NCBI GenBank assembly: GCA_010093515.1
Contig: MU001676.1
Span: 940,666 to 1,004,665, forward strand
DNA: 64,000 nt
From: Lineolata rhizophorae
Taxonomy: Eukaryota; Ascomycota; Dothideomycetes; Lineolatales; Lineolataceae
Direction of reading: 5' to 3'
Numbering within the stretch: position 1 is the stretch's first letter; each line of letters opens with the position of its first letter. The translations under genes were made by a program, and so were the position numbers. Positions 9,483 through 20,874 of this stretch are shown piece by piece. Below the pieces are notes generated by a model. It searched no databases and had not been told where the DNA came from. It was given only the letters and a program-made list of their open reading frames with translations.

Positions 9483-12092
9483 ATGTCATCGTCGTTCGGC
9501 CAGGGACGCCGCCAGACATCGGGGCGTCCCCAGCAACAGATGGACGAGTGGGGAGCTGCCGTCCCAGGTGGCTTCTCGTTCGGCCAGCTCCATGAGGGCA
9601 CCTCCGCCGCCCCCGGCACCACCACTGTCGTTGCCCCCACCGGCGTCGCTGCTTCTGGGTTCACCCTTCCGACCGGGTACCAGGGTATGAATTACGGCAA
9701 CTTGGGTTGGGCCCAGGGCAACGGCGCCTGGGACGCGGCAGCCGGGAGGACAGACCAGACCGGCGGGTTCGGTGACGGGTTCGGCCTGGACGCCAACATG
9801 GCGGGTTTCGATGGCAGCTGGAACACCGGCGGCTACGACGGCGGCGGGTACACCGGTGGCTACGAATTCGGCGTTGGCGCGCAAGCTTTCGAAACCGGCT
9901 ATGACGCCGGCGCTGCTGCCCAGCAACAGCAGCAGCAGCGACAGCAGCAGATGGCCCCGGCGGCTGGTCCCATGGGCCAGGCTCAACCGGCGATGACAGC
10001 GGCGGCGACGGGCGGCAGCGAGCTCCCGTACATGAACGACCCGGCTTTCTTCGCCCACCTCGAGGGTTTGTCAGCAGAGGGCTGGGACCGGGCGTTCAAC
10101 GCCAATGCCCACGACTTCCACCAGCAGGTGGAGTCGTCCGCAGACGAGCCTGGGCACCATCAGCAGCAGGGGTGGGAGCCCACAAACACCGACGACGGAC
10201 CTGAAAACTGGGCAGGCGCCGGGCCGGGCGCTTTTGACAACAGTGCTCCGGCCGGACCGCCCGCAATCGAGAACGACAATGGCGACGGCGGCTTCGACAA
10301 CTTCGCGCTGGCCGGTCTCCCCTCCTTTGGGGGCTTAGACGGCAGCGACGCCGCCAGCCTTGGTGAACCCGCGGTCACCACCACCGCTCCAATGACGCAT
10401 GCCGTCACGGCGAGCGCTCCTGTTTTCAGCCCAGGCGCTCCGACCCCTGTTGCTCCCGCCGCTGGTGGTCCCGCTCCATCCCCCCTCCCCTTCATTCCCG
10501 ACCACCCCCCCTCCTCCTTCTTCTCCTCCTCGCCCACCCTTTCCTCTCATCCCGCTCTCGCCTCTCCTTTCCCTCCCCACGTTCCCCCTCCGGCCTCGTC
10601 TTCCCTTCACCCTCCTCCCGCGCACGCGCCCTCTCTCTCGCCTTCGCGCCCCGCCCTTCCTGGGTCCGTCAGCACCCTCTCCTCCGCCGGCCTAGCCACT
10701 CTCTCCGCCGCCGCCACGCCATCCCAGGCTGAGCCGACCCCGCACAGCAACCTCACCGGCAGCCCTGCGCCAGCTCCCGCGCGCCACGGGCCTCAGACCG
10801 GGAGCGGCGTTCGCCGGCGCGGTCCCAACCGCAAACCTTCTGGCCGTGCGGCGGCAGAAGCTCAGGCGCATGCTCTGGAACCCCACCCGGTGGATCCGCG
10901 GGGATTTATCGAAGCGTCGACCCGGCCAGTCCCGTTTGCCGTCACCGCCGGCACTGCACCCCCGGCCCCTGCTGGCTACCTTGGCTCGTACCCTGGCCTC
11001 GGCAGTGCCGTTCCCGCCGACCCCGCCAACGCAGCTCAGGCCTTGGACCCGGCTGTGGCGCGTCTTATCGCCCCGCCGAGATTCAACAGCCTCGCTGAGG
11101 CGCGGGCCGGTCGGGAACACATGCGCGGCCCCGCGGAGCCCATGTCGGACAACTTGCGGCAGTGGAGTCTGCAGATGCTGAAGGCGGCGATGGCCAACGT
11201 GGACCGGGTCAAGGACAAGGACTACCGGATGAAGGGACGTTTCTGCGAGGAAGGGTACCGTCCGGAGGACATGGAGATCGCCTGTTGGCACTTGTTGGTG
11301 AGTTGTGTTGGGTGTTGTTGCTGTTGCGGCTGATGTTGTGTTTAGTCTTTGATGTTTGTCTTGTGTTCTGCCACAGCCCTGCCACTGCTTCCGCGACTGC
11401 TCCCGCTGTTGCTGTTGCCACTGTTTTTGCTGTTGTAGCCGCTGCGTCCGGACGAGAGCGAGGGCGCTTACTGGGGTTGGTCGGGGGCGATAGGACCTTG
11501 TGGAAAGGTACCACACCGAAGCTGGCATCCCAAAGCCGTATACGTGGGGCCAAGGGGATAGATCGATCTTTTGGGAGGTCAAACAGTACCAATTCGACCT
11601 CGACTTGCGCTCGCGCCTCGTCGAAATCGGAGAACTGTTGAGGGTATGCGTGAAAACCTGCGATCTTCCCACAAGAAATTCCTGCTAACATGCCGTGAAC
11701 AGGACTGGAAGTCCGCCGCTGTCAACGTGATGGAGGGCCACAACATCGATCTGATCGTTGTGGCCCCCCAGACTGTCAAGAAGGTACGCCGTTGTTCCCT
11801 AACCGAGATCGAATGGAAAGGAAAGAATGAATTGATAATTAACATCATGGCGATGTAGCGCAAGGGATCCAACCACGAGTGCAACGTCAAGAAGCAGGAG
11901 TACATCTCGAAGGGGCGCAAGCGGCTGCGTGGCGAGGACGTCGACGGCGACAACCAGGAGGACGCTGTACAGAACAACGCCTTCGACAGTGACGGATACA
12001 TTCTCGCGGGCGCCACTCCCGATACTACGACTACCGAATCGACCAGGAAGCGACCTGGCAGGCCTCCTGGCAAGCGCGCGCGCAAGGAGTAG
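9483..12092 (+). CDS. F4, WLL-RYH family protein with long low-complexity N-terminus and AT-hook-like tail, 759 aa
   Basis: Exons 9483-11297, 11494-11643, 11703-11783 and 11859-12092, all introns phase 0. Residues 1-500 are low complexity: Gly/Phe/Tyr-rich (about 60-130), a Gln run (about 147-156), then Pro/Ser/Ala-rich (about 300-430). The conserved block starts at about residue 555 (SDNLRQWSLQMLKAAMANV) and ends EIACWHLL. Exon 2 (50 codons) opens DLVERYHTEAGIPKP; exon 3 (27 codons) opens DWKSAAVNVMEG and contains LIVVAP; exon 4 opens RKGSNHECNVKK. The C-terminus, TRKRPGRPPGKRARK, has an AT-hook-like GRP core within an NLS-like basic cluster, suggesting chromatin or A/T-rich DNA contact (inference). 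At 196 nt, intron 1 is the longest of the gene. The function of the conserved domain is unknown. Confidence 0.82.
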
Positions 12093-13249
12093 ACTCGATG
12101 GGCCGAGGCGATTGTCCAAGGACGGTCAGATTGGGTGGAGAGTTTACTGGACCGTGGACTTTCATCATCTTCGCGGAGAGAGATGTACGAGGAGTGAACT
12201 ATTGTTGCTTGTGCCGCTGCTCACACCATTGCTCCAGAGAAGGCAGACTATGCCGTCGACTCGCAGAAGGACATGGCCAACATGGCTTTCTCAAATGGCA
12301 TGCTTGGGTGGAACAGGGCATGAACAAGGAAGTCCATGCTGAATCCCTTGTGCAGGACGATGTCGTTGCGCCTGATACTTCAGTGTTCCGCTCGGATATG
12401 AATTGGACCGGGTTATAAGAAAAGGGCATCCTGTCGAAGTCCTTGGGGAGCATTGGATGGGCTGCAGGTTAGACATGTTATGAGATTTTATTCCCTTGCA
12501 CAAACGGTTGAAGCAGAGGAAATCCACGTATCCCACACTGGATTAGGAGGCAAAAGTGAGCATATGGAAGGGATTGGACGGGTTAGGAGATTTCTACAAA
12601 GAAATGCTTGAAGAGCAGTTGGCCAGGAGACGGTGCTAGTTGATAGCTCGTCCACCAAGCCGAGTTGCGACCAACCGAGCGACGCGAAGCAGATGCGGCA
12701 TAATTCATAAAGACTTCGCTTTCATTCCTCCGCTATACGAACCAACTCTCAAATTCGCTATGCCCGCCACAACAATGAACCGTGCTGCAACGCGCCGGAA
12801 TACCCGGAAGAAAAAGCGTGACGTCGGAGGACGGAAGGAAGTCGGAAGAAGGTTTGGCTCGAGCGCCGACGGCCCCGGCCACAGAGGGATCCATCGCCTG
12901 GCGCGCTGTGGTCCTGTAGTTTGCCGTAGCGCTACCACCGTCTTGCTGGCGTCACTGCGCTTCGCATCCTAGCGCCGACTGATCCTGACGGAGACAGGTC
13001 AAAATACGGAGTATCTGAAGAGGAAATTCCGCCCAATTCCGCACTCTCCCCTCTGTCATTGCATCTCTTCAAGCTGCTTGATGTAGCTCATTTTTCCTGC
13101 ATACGTTCGGCTGCGAGCGCGGCTGCTCTTTCTGCCCTTTAATTCTCGCGCGCTGTGCTTGGGAGAAAGAAGAGCGCCCCTAGCTGCGGTCCGGGGCGAC
13201 TCGAACGACGGCGCGTCACATTGGGAGCTTTGGCGGCGTCCTTACCGCT
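12093..13249. other. Intergenic between F4 and nde1
   Basis: Only short unsupported frames. It contains the 3' region of F4 and the likely promoter of nde1 (GC-rich from about 13100). No repeat or RNA gene recognised. Confidence 0.5.
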
Positions 13250-15618
13250 ATGATCCCGGGACGAGCAACGGGTGGACGATCCACGATGAGGGTTCCCGTG
13301 GGTCCGGCTCCTCGATTCAACCACGGGAGATCTGCGGGACAGTTCCAGGGCCTCCTGCCCTCGCCAAAAACGACGACGCGTCGGGGCGTCAGCATCCTCA
13401 CACCACGCACCACCCACCGACCGGCGATATCGCGAGGGTGCTCCTCGTTGCACCCACGATGCCGTCTCTCCGCGCCATTTCAGATCCGCCTTGCCGCTAC
13501 CGATACTACCGGCGCCGCCGCGGAGGCGGCCGTTAAGAGAGGCCGCCTCTGGCCCCTCGTGTACCGCGGGCTCGCCTTCACCGGCTTCTTCTTCCTATCC
13601 GCCTCGTCCGTGCTTGCCGCCATCTTCATCTACGACGCGACGACCTACCGCGAGGCGCCGACCTTCGAGGACATATCGCTATCCGAGTACGCGCTGCACC
13701 CGCGGCGGGGCGGGCCCAAGAACCTGCCCATCGCCGAGCACCTGGTCGACGACGACGAGTCGCCCGAGATGAAGGCCCAGAAGCACAAGCCCAAGCTGGT
13801 CATCCTGGGCACGGGCTGGGCTAGCGTCGCCCTGCTCAAGCAGCTCAACCCCGACGATTATCATGTCACCGTCGTCAGCCCGAGCAATTACTTTTTGTTC
13901 ACGCCGATGCTACCGAGCGCGACGGTGGGGACGCTGGAGCTCAGGAGCCTGGTCGAGCCGGTGAGGCGCATTGTTACGAGGGTGAAGGGACATTTTATTA
14001 AAGCCATGGCCGAGGATGTCGAGTTTTCGGAGAAGCTGGTGGAGATATCGGCCGTGGGACCGGGTGGAGAGAAAGAACATTTTTATTTGCCCTACGACAA
14101 GCTAGTCATTGCTACTGGTACGTGGGTCGGATCTATTCTGCCTTAACCGCATGCTCCGTCTCCGTGTTAAGTTGCTAATCCAATTCGACTACCCAGGCTC
14201 CGTCACCAACCCCCACGGTGTCTCCGGACTCGAGCACTGCCACTTCCTCAAAGACATCTCCGACGCACGCTTGATCCGCAATACCGTAATCCGCAACCTA
14301 GAAACTGCTTGTCTGCCGACGACCTCAGATGAAGAGCGCAGACGGTTGCTCTCTTTCGTCATTTGTGGCGGTGGCCCCACTGGGGTCGAGTTCGCTGCCG
14401 AACTGTACGACATGCTCAACGAGGATCTGTGCCGCATCTTCCCCAAAATCCTGCGCTGCGAGATCTCGGTACACGTTATTCAGAGCCGGGGCCACATCCT
14501 GAACACGTATGACGAGGCGTTGAGTCGATACGCTGAGGTGCGTATTTTCTGACGTCGTCTGGTATCTAATAATTGTGTTGCTTCCGGGTGACGGCTTAGC
14601 TAATGACTCATAAAACCATAACAGCAACGCTTCGCCCATGAAGCCGTCGAGGTCCTCACAAACTCGCGCGTTAAGGAAGTTCTCTCGGACCGCATTCTCT
14701 TCACGCAGAAAAACGAAGCCGGCGAAATCGTTATCAAGGAGCTGCCTATGGGCTTCTGTCTGTGGTCCACGGGCGTCTCGCAGACCGAGTTCTGCAAACG
14801 CATTGCCGTGAAGTTAGAACCGCAGAAGAACCGGCACGCTCTGGAGACTGACACGCACTTGCGTCTTATTGGGGCCCCCCTCGGCGACGTCTATGCGCTC
14901 GGCGACTGCTCCACGGTCCAAAACAACGTCTCCGACCACATCGTCACCTTCCTGCGAACGCTCGCGTGGGAAAAAGGCAAGAACCCCGAGGACATGGAGA
15001 TATCGTACTCGGACTGGCGCAACGTGGCCAAGCGGGTGAAGACGCGCTTTCCGCAGGCGGCCGACCATCTGCGTCGCCTGGACCGCCTCTTTGAGCGCTA
15101 CGACGCCGACCAGTCCGGCACGCTCGACTTCGGGGAGCTGCACGCGCTGCTGCGCCAGATCGATTCCAAGCTCACCAGCCTGCCGGCCACGGCTCAACGC
15201 GCCCACCAGCAGGGCCAGTACCTTGGCAGGAAGCTCAACAAGATGGCGCAGGCCGCGCCTGGCATGCGCCTGAATCAGCTGGATTACGGTGACATCGACG
15301 AGGCTGTCTACAAGGCGTTTGAGTACCATCATCTCGGCAACTTGGCTTACGTGGGGAACGCGGCCGTGTTCGATATCAATGGCATGGGGTTGAAGGGCGG
15401 GCTGTTGGCCGTGTATCTCTGGCGGAGCGTGTATTTCGCCCAGAGCGTGAGTCTGCGGACAAGGATTCTGTTGGCTATGGATTGGACAAAGAGGGCGTTC
15501 TTTGGTAGAGGTGAGTACAGCGGACTTCGGCGCGTAGCATTCCCAAAGAAGGGAAATATGAAACACTTCACTTGGCATAGGTATGCTGATGTTGGTCATA
15601 GATCTCATGAATTTCTAA
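13250..15618 (+). CDS. nde1: External alternative NADH-ubiquinone oxidoreductase (type II) with EF-hand
   Basis: Exons 13250-14117, 14197-14537, 14625-15510 and 15602-15618 give 703 residues. It oxidises cytosolic NADH at the outer face of the inner mitochondrial membrane and passes electrons to ubiquinone without pumping protons. An Arg/Ser-rich presequence is followed by a membrane segment (GLAFTGFFFLSASSVLAAIF). The first Rossmann fold (LVILGTGWASVALLKQL) binds FAD, the second (SFVICGGGPTGVEFAAEL) binds NADH. An EF-hand (DADQSGTLDFGEL) lies within the C-terminal half, as in the Ca2+-responsive Neurospora NDE1. The last exon encodes only the end of the terminal DLMNF, typical of the family. 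The start could instead be the in-frame ATG at 13286. Its 3' end converges on esf1. Confidence 0.93.
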
Positions 15619-15996
15619 AACGAGCGTGTTTGGGTTCGTATCCGGGCGAGATTCGGCCGTTGCTCCTTTTGGTTCCATTTGGTGGCAAACCTAGAGGCAT
15701 CGAGGATGGGAGGAGGTGGATTCCCTAGCTACAGGCGTAGGACGGATAACACGGGCATTATATATGTGTCAGACTCGTGCTAAGACACCAAGCGTTTTTA
15801 CTTTGTTCTTTTGTCTTTTGTACAGCGGGTCTGTCGTCAGTGCGACAAAAGACAGATTAAAGTATAGTTCAACAGCGTCTTTGCAGGTCTCCCTTACCAT
15901 GCGCCATGCACTCTGTGCCCACCGACTTAGATTGAACAGTGCCAAAAGATACAAAACCGCAAGTGGCCTAGTGCAAACCCGCACCAAAATGGCCCA

Positions 15997-18513
15997 CTAT
16001 CTCGTCCCACCCTTGACTTTCTCCACCAGTCGCTTCAAATTATCTCCGTCCGCTGCAGTTGTCCCTGTCCTTTCTCCTACCTTTGCCTTCTTACTCTTCT
16101 CCTCACCTCTCCCGTCCATCTTATCAACGCCCTCCCTCTCTTCCACAACCTTCCTCTTCCTCCTCCCTTCCTCCAGCAACTCCCTCATCGCCTCCGTCTC
16201 CCTAAATCGAGGATTCGTCGGATCGATCGCAAACTCATGACTATCGTACAAACGCGCAAACCTCGGATCCTTGACATTTATCTTAAACCCATCCCTCTTC
16301 TCCCCCTCCTTTTTGTCTTCATGCTGCTGCCCCTCTTTACCTCCCTTCTTCCCCTTCTTCCCCCGCCTCCGCCTCTCCTTCTCAGCCTTCATAACTTCCC
16401 GCATATCGAAGTGGCGCGCGGCTCCCTCCTCCACGCCAGTCCCAGAGGCGTCCACATCCTCTCCCATGAGCAGCTCGAGCTCCTTCCGCTCGGTTTCGCG
16501 TTTCTTCTTATGCGCAGCCTCCTCGTCGCGACGCCGGGCCTGCTCAGCTTTACGCGCGGCCTTCTCAGCGGCGCGAGACGCGCCAACTGGGTCTGTGAAG
16601 AAGGGGTCATCGAAGGGATCCGCATCTGAGCCCGGTCCATCAGGCTCAGTAAGTGCATCGTGTTTACGAAATTCCTTCCCGGCCTTCGCAGGAGCAGCGC
16701 CGTCGTCATCGAGGCCGTTTGCGTCCTCATCATGGTCCTTGCCGTCAGCGTCATCCACGTCGAGACCCGGACGTCTCGCCCTTGCGCGTTCGCGACGTCG
16801 TGCTTTGCGCTCGCGCTCCTTGCGGACGTACTTCTGGATAGTGGTCTCCTCTGGCTCATTTTCAAAGACCGATTTCTTCTTATCGCCGTCATAGTTGGCC
16901 AGCGCAGAAGAGAAAGTAATTTGCATGTCGCCGATGTCTTTTTCGCCCTTCCTCTTGGATTGAGGTTGGGGGTCTGCCGAGAGACCTAGCATAGCTCTTA
17001 GTGCCGAAGCTTTTGCCTGCTTCTTGCCGTCTGGCGGCGCATTCTTCTCTGTTCGACCATGGCCAGAATTCTGGACCCCGTGATCCTTCTCATCATCCCC
17101 ACCTAGACGAATAATCCTCGCATATTTCTCGTCCACCGCGCCTTTCTCCGCACCCTCATCATCTCTCCCATCCTCACCCTCATCACTACTGTCACTACTC
17201 CCTAAATACGCCCTCAAGTCCTCTTCCACCTCTTCACCCCTTGCCGCCTTAAACGCCCGTTTCTGTACCTCCTTCCTCCGCATATCATCGGCATCCCACG
17301 TTAGCTTGACGCTACTATGTTGCAGCGCATCTGTTATAAACTCATTCGGCCTGTACCCTTCGGGCACCTGCCCCTTCTCGCACACATCACGCGGAGTGTC
17401 TTCCTTGAGGGAGACGCTGTCGGGTACGAAGCGCAGATCGAAGAAATTGGCTGAGGACAGGTACTCGCGGCCATCCATGGCATCGTAGAGCGCCTTTGCG
17501 CAGGATGCCGACGAGCATGTGATGACGGCATAGTAATAGCGTAGCCTCGAAAGCTGGTAAGCGCGGAGCGCTGTGGAGGAATAGTCTTCGGCGCCTTGGA
17601 CATCCTGCTCGTCCTTCCCATTCACGGCACGGCGGCCCGCCGCCCTTCGTTGCAGCCGCGCCTTGATGCGTGCGTCCTCAGCAGAAGAGTCCGAGTCCAC
17701 CGCGCCATCATCCTCATCCTCGCTTTCACTTCCTGCCCCATTCCGGTCGTTCTTCTCCCCTTTATCCTGCCCGAATATCTCCCGCGGTGGCCCCTCTACC
17801 TCCTCCCGCTCCAACCGTTCCCGCCCAAAGTCACTTGGATACACCGCGACGCTCAACACGGCGCCATCCGGTGGCGCAAAACTCTGCGCTACGGCAAGTA
17901 GGTCTACTGCGCCGATGTTGTCCCAGTCCAGGTTGACGGCAGCCAGGCGCGCCGAGACGTCGCCGAGGGGAACGTCTGCCTCGCGGGGTGCCGGGCCGGG
18001 TGCGGCAAGAGTGACCATATCGGCGTCTTCAGTCGCGGCTTCGGATTCGTCCTCCCCATCTTCCTCGGAGGAAGACGCTTCGTCTTCGGAAGTAGAGAAG
18101 CCGCCTTCGCGCGCAGGGTCGTACGCGCGGTCCACGCGGCGCAATTCGCGCTGAACTACGTCGTCGTCATCCGGCTCGTCGCTTTCCTCTTCTGCCTCGT
18201 CCCTCCCCACCTTCTCCTCCTTTGCCTCCTCATCCTCATCTTCGTCACCCACCCTATACAACCTCTCCAGTTCCTTCCGTCCCTGCTCCTTCCCTATTTT
18301 CCGGCCGTACCGATCTATGGTAGCCTTGCGCGAGAAGTCTTCATCTTCTAGCATGCGCGCGAAACGCTTATCGAGCTTGACGCGGGTCTGCTTGCGCGAG
18401 GGTAGGCGGAAGCGCGGGTCCGTGTGGATGTTAGCAAAGCGAGGGTCGGATATTATGTTTGAGGTTTTTGAATTGGAGGCGCGCCCTTTGGGCGCTTTTT
18501 GTTTCGGGGGCAT
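15997..18513 (-). CDS. esf1: ESF1 homologue, pre-rRNA processing protein, 838 aa, intronless
   Basis: One open frame starting MPPKQKAPKG; upstream in-frame codons exist but lack family similarity. Esf1 is a nucleolar component of the small-subunit processome needed for 18S rRNA maturation. Visible features: the N-terminal DPRFANIHTDPRFRLP repeat and KLDKRFARMLEDEDF block; long acidic Glu/Asp tracts; a central conserved region around LAAVNLDWDNIGAVDLLAVAQSF; and the C-terminal NUC153-type segment (INVKDPRFARLYDSHEFAID, then DPTNPRF). Highly charged linkers are usual for this family. It converges with nde1 and reads away from the repeat-bearing interval at 18.5-20.9 kb. Confidence 0.93.
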   Translation of the reverse strand: MPPKQKAPKGRASNSKTSNIISDPRFANIHTDPRFRLPSRKQTRVKLDKRFARMLEDEDFSRKATIDRYGRKIGKEQGRKELERLYRVGDEDEDEEAKEEKVGRDEAEEESDEPDDDDVVQRELRRVDRAYDPAREGGFSTSEDEASSSEEDGEDESEAATEDADMVTLAAPGPAPREADVPLGDVSARLAAVNLDWDNIGAVDLLAVAQSFAPPDGAVLSVAVYPSDFGRERLEREEVEGPPREIFGQDKGEKNDRNGAGSESEDEDDGAVDSDSSAEDARIKARLQRRAAGRRAVNGKDEQDVQGAEDYSSTALRAYQLSRLRYYYAVITCSSASCAKALYDAMDGREYLSSANFFDLRFVPDSVSLKEDTPRDVCEKGQVPEGYRPNEFITDALQHSSVKLTWDADDMRRKEVQKRAFKAARGEEVEEDLRAYLGSSDSSDEGEDGRDDEGAEKGAVDEKYARIIRLGGDDEKDHGVQNSGHGRTEKNAPPDGKKQAKASALRAMLGLSADPQPQSKRKGEKDIGDMQITFSSALANYDGDKKKSVFENEPEETTIQKYVRKERERKARRRERARARRPGLDVDDADGKDHDEDANGLDDDGAAPAKAGKEFRKHDALTEPDGPGSDADPFDDPFFTDPVGASRAAEKAARKAEQARRRDEEAAHKKKRETERKELELLMGEDVDASGTGVEEGAARHFDMREVMKAEKERRRRGKKGKKGGKEGQQHEDKKEGEKRDGFKINVKDPRFARLYDSHEFAIDPTNPRFRETEAMRELLEEGRRKRKVVEEREGVDKMDGRGEEKSKKAKVGERTGTTAADGDNLKRLVEKVKGGTR

Positions 18514-20874
18514 GGCGAGTGACTGCGGCGTATGTACGTATGTTTGAGGCAGTTTAGTGTAGAGCGCGTGTTGGCAAAAAGAAACTTGGCGTGGTGGAAT
18601 TTGAGTTTGGTGGCTGGACCAAACTTTTTTGACGTGCAGTTGCGTGCCAAGATTTCGCGCTTTATCGATAACGCCGGAGCTGCTAGTCACGTGCATAAAA
18701 CATGGGCTCTGCTACTGCGAGGATAGGATACGAATGCTAACACAACGATTACTACGAGCTGCGATGTTCTAGGTCGCAGATAAAACAGATGGCTTTGTTC
18801 CCTATTAGCGATGGGCCTTTAGGATGCGAACCAATTAGCGGCAATCCGCAACCTTCGCTGGCCAACCTCACCTCCCCTAGGGAGTGCTGGCCAACCAAAA
18901 GGCGAGCGCAAAGCTTAGGCCTACTCAAAGTCTGGTACAAATCTTGAATACTGTTATCCACGTTCGATTTTACGTTCTCGATTACCAGATTTGGACGGAT
19001 GCCAACCGGTATCGCGCTGGCGGGTATTGAGCCATGTGGAAAGGTGACAGGGACGGCCTCGTAGGCGCAAGGCACGGGCCCGCTCAGACTTTGGTACCGA
19101 TCTTGAATTTCTTTGTCCACGTTCGATTTTACAGTTCGACTACCGGGTTCGGAGGAGAAAGAAAACTGCTAGCGCAGTTGCGGGCATGGATGACCCATGT
19201 GAACCACGTGTAGGCGTGAAGTGACAGGAGAGGCTCGTGAAGTTGGCAAACCAATGATCGCCCAAGTGCGAAGCACAGGCCCGTTCAAACTCTGGTACCG
19301 ATCTTGAATTTCTTCGTCCACGTTCGATTTTACAGTGTTCGATTACCGGATTCGGAACGGCCTGGGTTCGACACGGCAGCCTGTCGCGCCCTTGGCCGCC
19401 TGCCCCCCGCCAACTATGCCACTGCTCTGCCGCTCTTCCTTCCAACCCTTCTGCAACACGATCAATCGATCTCGTCGGTGCCCCAAGCTGAGGCGCCGCG
19501 GCAGCCCTCTTGACATAACCGGTCGGGACTTCGCCACCACTACGCGCGGCCAATGCCACGCGCCCAGCCTGATGCGCCTAGCCTGGGCCGTCCCACGCCT
19601 TACCGACCGGCGCGCCTCGCGGGCGACAGCCGACGCCGCAAGACGAGGCATCTCGACGCAGCTCAGCCTGGCGCAGTGTCTTTGCCACCTCCCAACAAGC
19701 CTATCCGGCCGCATCGATTTTGCGCAACCCGATCCACGCAAGAAGCTCCAGGCTCTTTCTCCTCCATGCTCTTCGCTAACCGGACTGCGCCCCGGGACTC
19801 GCGACGCGGCCGCCATCTTGGTTGCTTTCGTCGACGATCGCGATAAGGCAGCTTGCGCACAGCTTGCTGCACTTTGTCGTGCTATCGCCCGAGCAGGTAT
19901 ACGGTCCGCGGCGGACCGAAGGCTGAGGCGGGTTGAAGCTAGTGTTGGTGGAGAGATGTAGACATGGTACTGTGGGTGGGTAGATCGGCGCTTGGATGAG
20001 GATGATACGCAGATATCGCGATGACATAGACACGCGTCCGTCTCGGAGCCAGGCAGTGGATGGAGTAATGAAGGTGATTTGGATGGTCCTGGACGACGTA
20101 ATCGCGTAAGTTAAGCGCGCGGTTGACAATGTGGATACGGCAATGGGGAAACGACTTAGGAATGACGCTTTTTATGACACCGAAAAAATAGACTCACGAT
20201 GACACGATTGCGGCCACCCTCCGCTATACCATCATCGACTTCCCAGAGCTCGGGCCTCGACAAAATTGCCTCTCCATGTAGCTCAACCCCTTCTATAACT
20301 TCGCCTCACTTCTCAAGGTCGTAACCAATAAAACCTGCAAAAATCTCGTGCCTAACCGGCCTTAACATCACAAACGACCTCTATTGTCGCTCTTCGCTTC
20401 TCCCAGGCCATCTTTGCTTCGATCCTACCCTCGAAGTCCATCTTCGACTTGCAGGGCCAGCGTAATGGGAGTAATGTAAGGACGGTGGCGTCGGAGGATC
20501 GAGGGAGGTAGTAGAAACGGGTTGTGAGAAGTCAACGTGTAGCGTCTAAGGTCTATCGTTTCGTGCATTTGCACATTACATCTAAGGGAGTAGAAGATAC
20601 AGAGAGAAAAATGACTTGGCCCATATAATTCCTGCAATGAAAGCCTCCCTTCATCTCTATGTTTGTGCGATGAGATTGAAAAGGAAAAGCAAATAAGAAC
20701 GCTGCTGTCCTCTTTCTCTTATTATTAAATGGAAAGAGAAAGAAGGGAAATAGAAGGCATGATCGAAGAAAGGAGTGCACCTCCCGATAATATTACAATC
20801 TCAAGCCAAAAACACACCAACAACCACCGCGTCCAGCTATTTACATGTACCTTCTTCGCTCTACCCAACCACTA
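18514..20874. other. Interval between esf1 and mdv1
   Basis: No recognisable gene. The first 200-300 nt should hold the esf1 promoter. A three-copy imperfect tandem repeat occupies about 18885-19360. A GC-rich stretch (about 19360-19960) is open on both strands, with predicted proteins that look like unselected Arg/Pro/Ala-rich sequence. The last few hundred bases are the mdv1 3' region. Confidence 0.5.
18885..19360. repeat. Imperfect tandem repeat, three copies of about 160-200 bp
   Basis: The block CCACGTTCGATTTTAC starts at 18959, 19117 and 19318. Each copy is preceded by a version of CTCAGACTTTGGTACCGATC and followed by a version of GATTACCGGATTCGG; more distant parts (CATGTG...GTGACAGG) also align between copies 1 and 2. 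Periods are 158 and 201 nt. On the minus strand the copies read as degenerate VKSNVDxEIQDRYQSL, so the unit may once have been coding, but no copy is a gene now. Confidence 0.7.

Noticed and set aside
10692-11672. 326-codon frame antisense to F4
   Set aside because: Arises from high GC opposite a real gene; Arg/Pro/Ala-rich without domain. The similar long antisense frame at 5237-5944 opposite F3 is rejected for the same reason.
19335-19961. 208-codon plus-strand frame
   Set aside because: Overlapping open frames on both strands, composition of random GC-rich DNA, no domain or intron signal.
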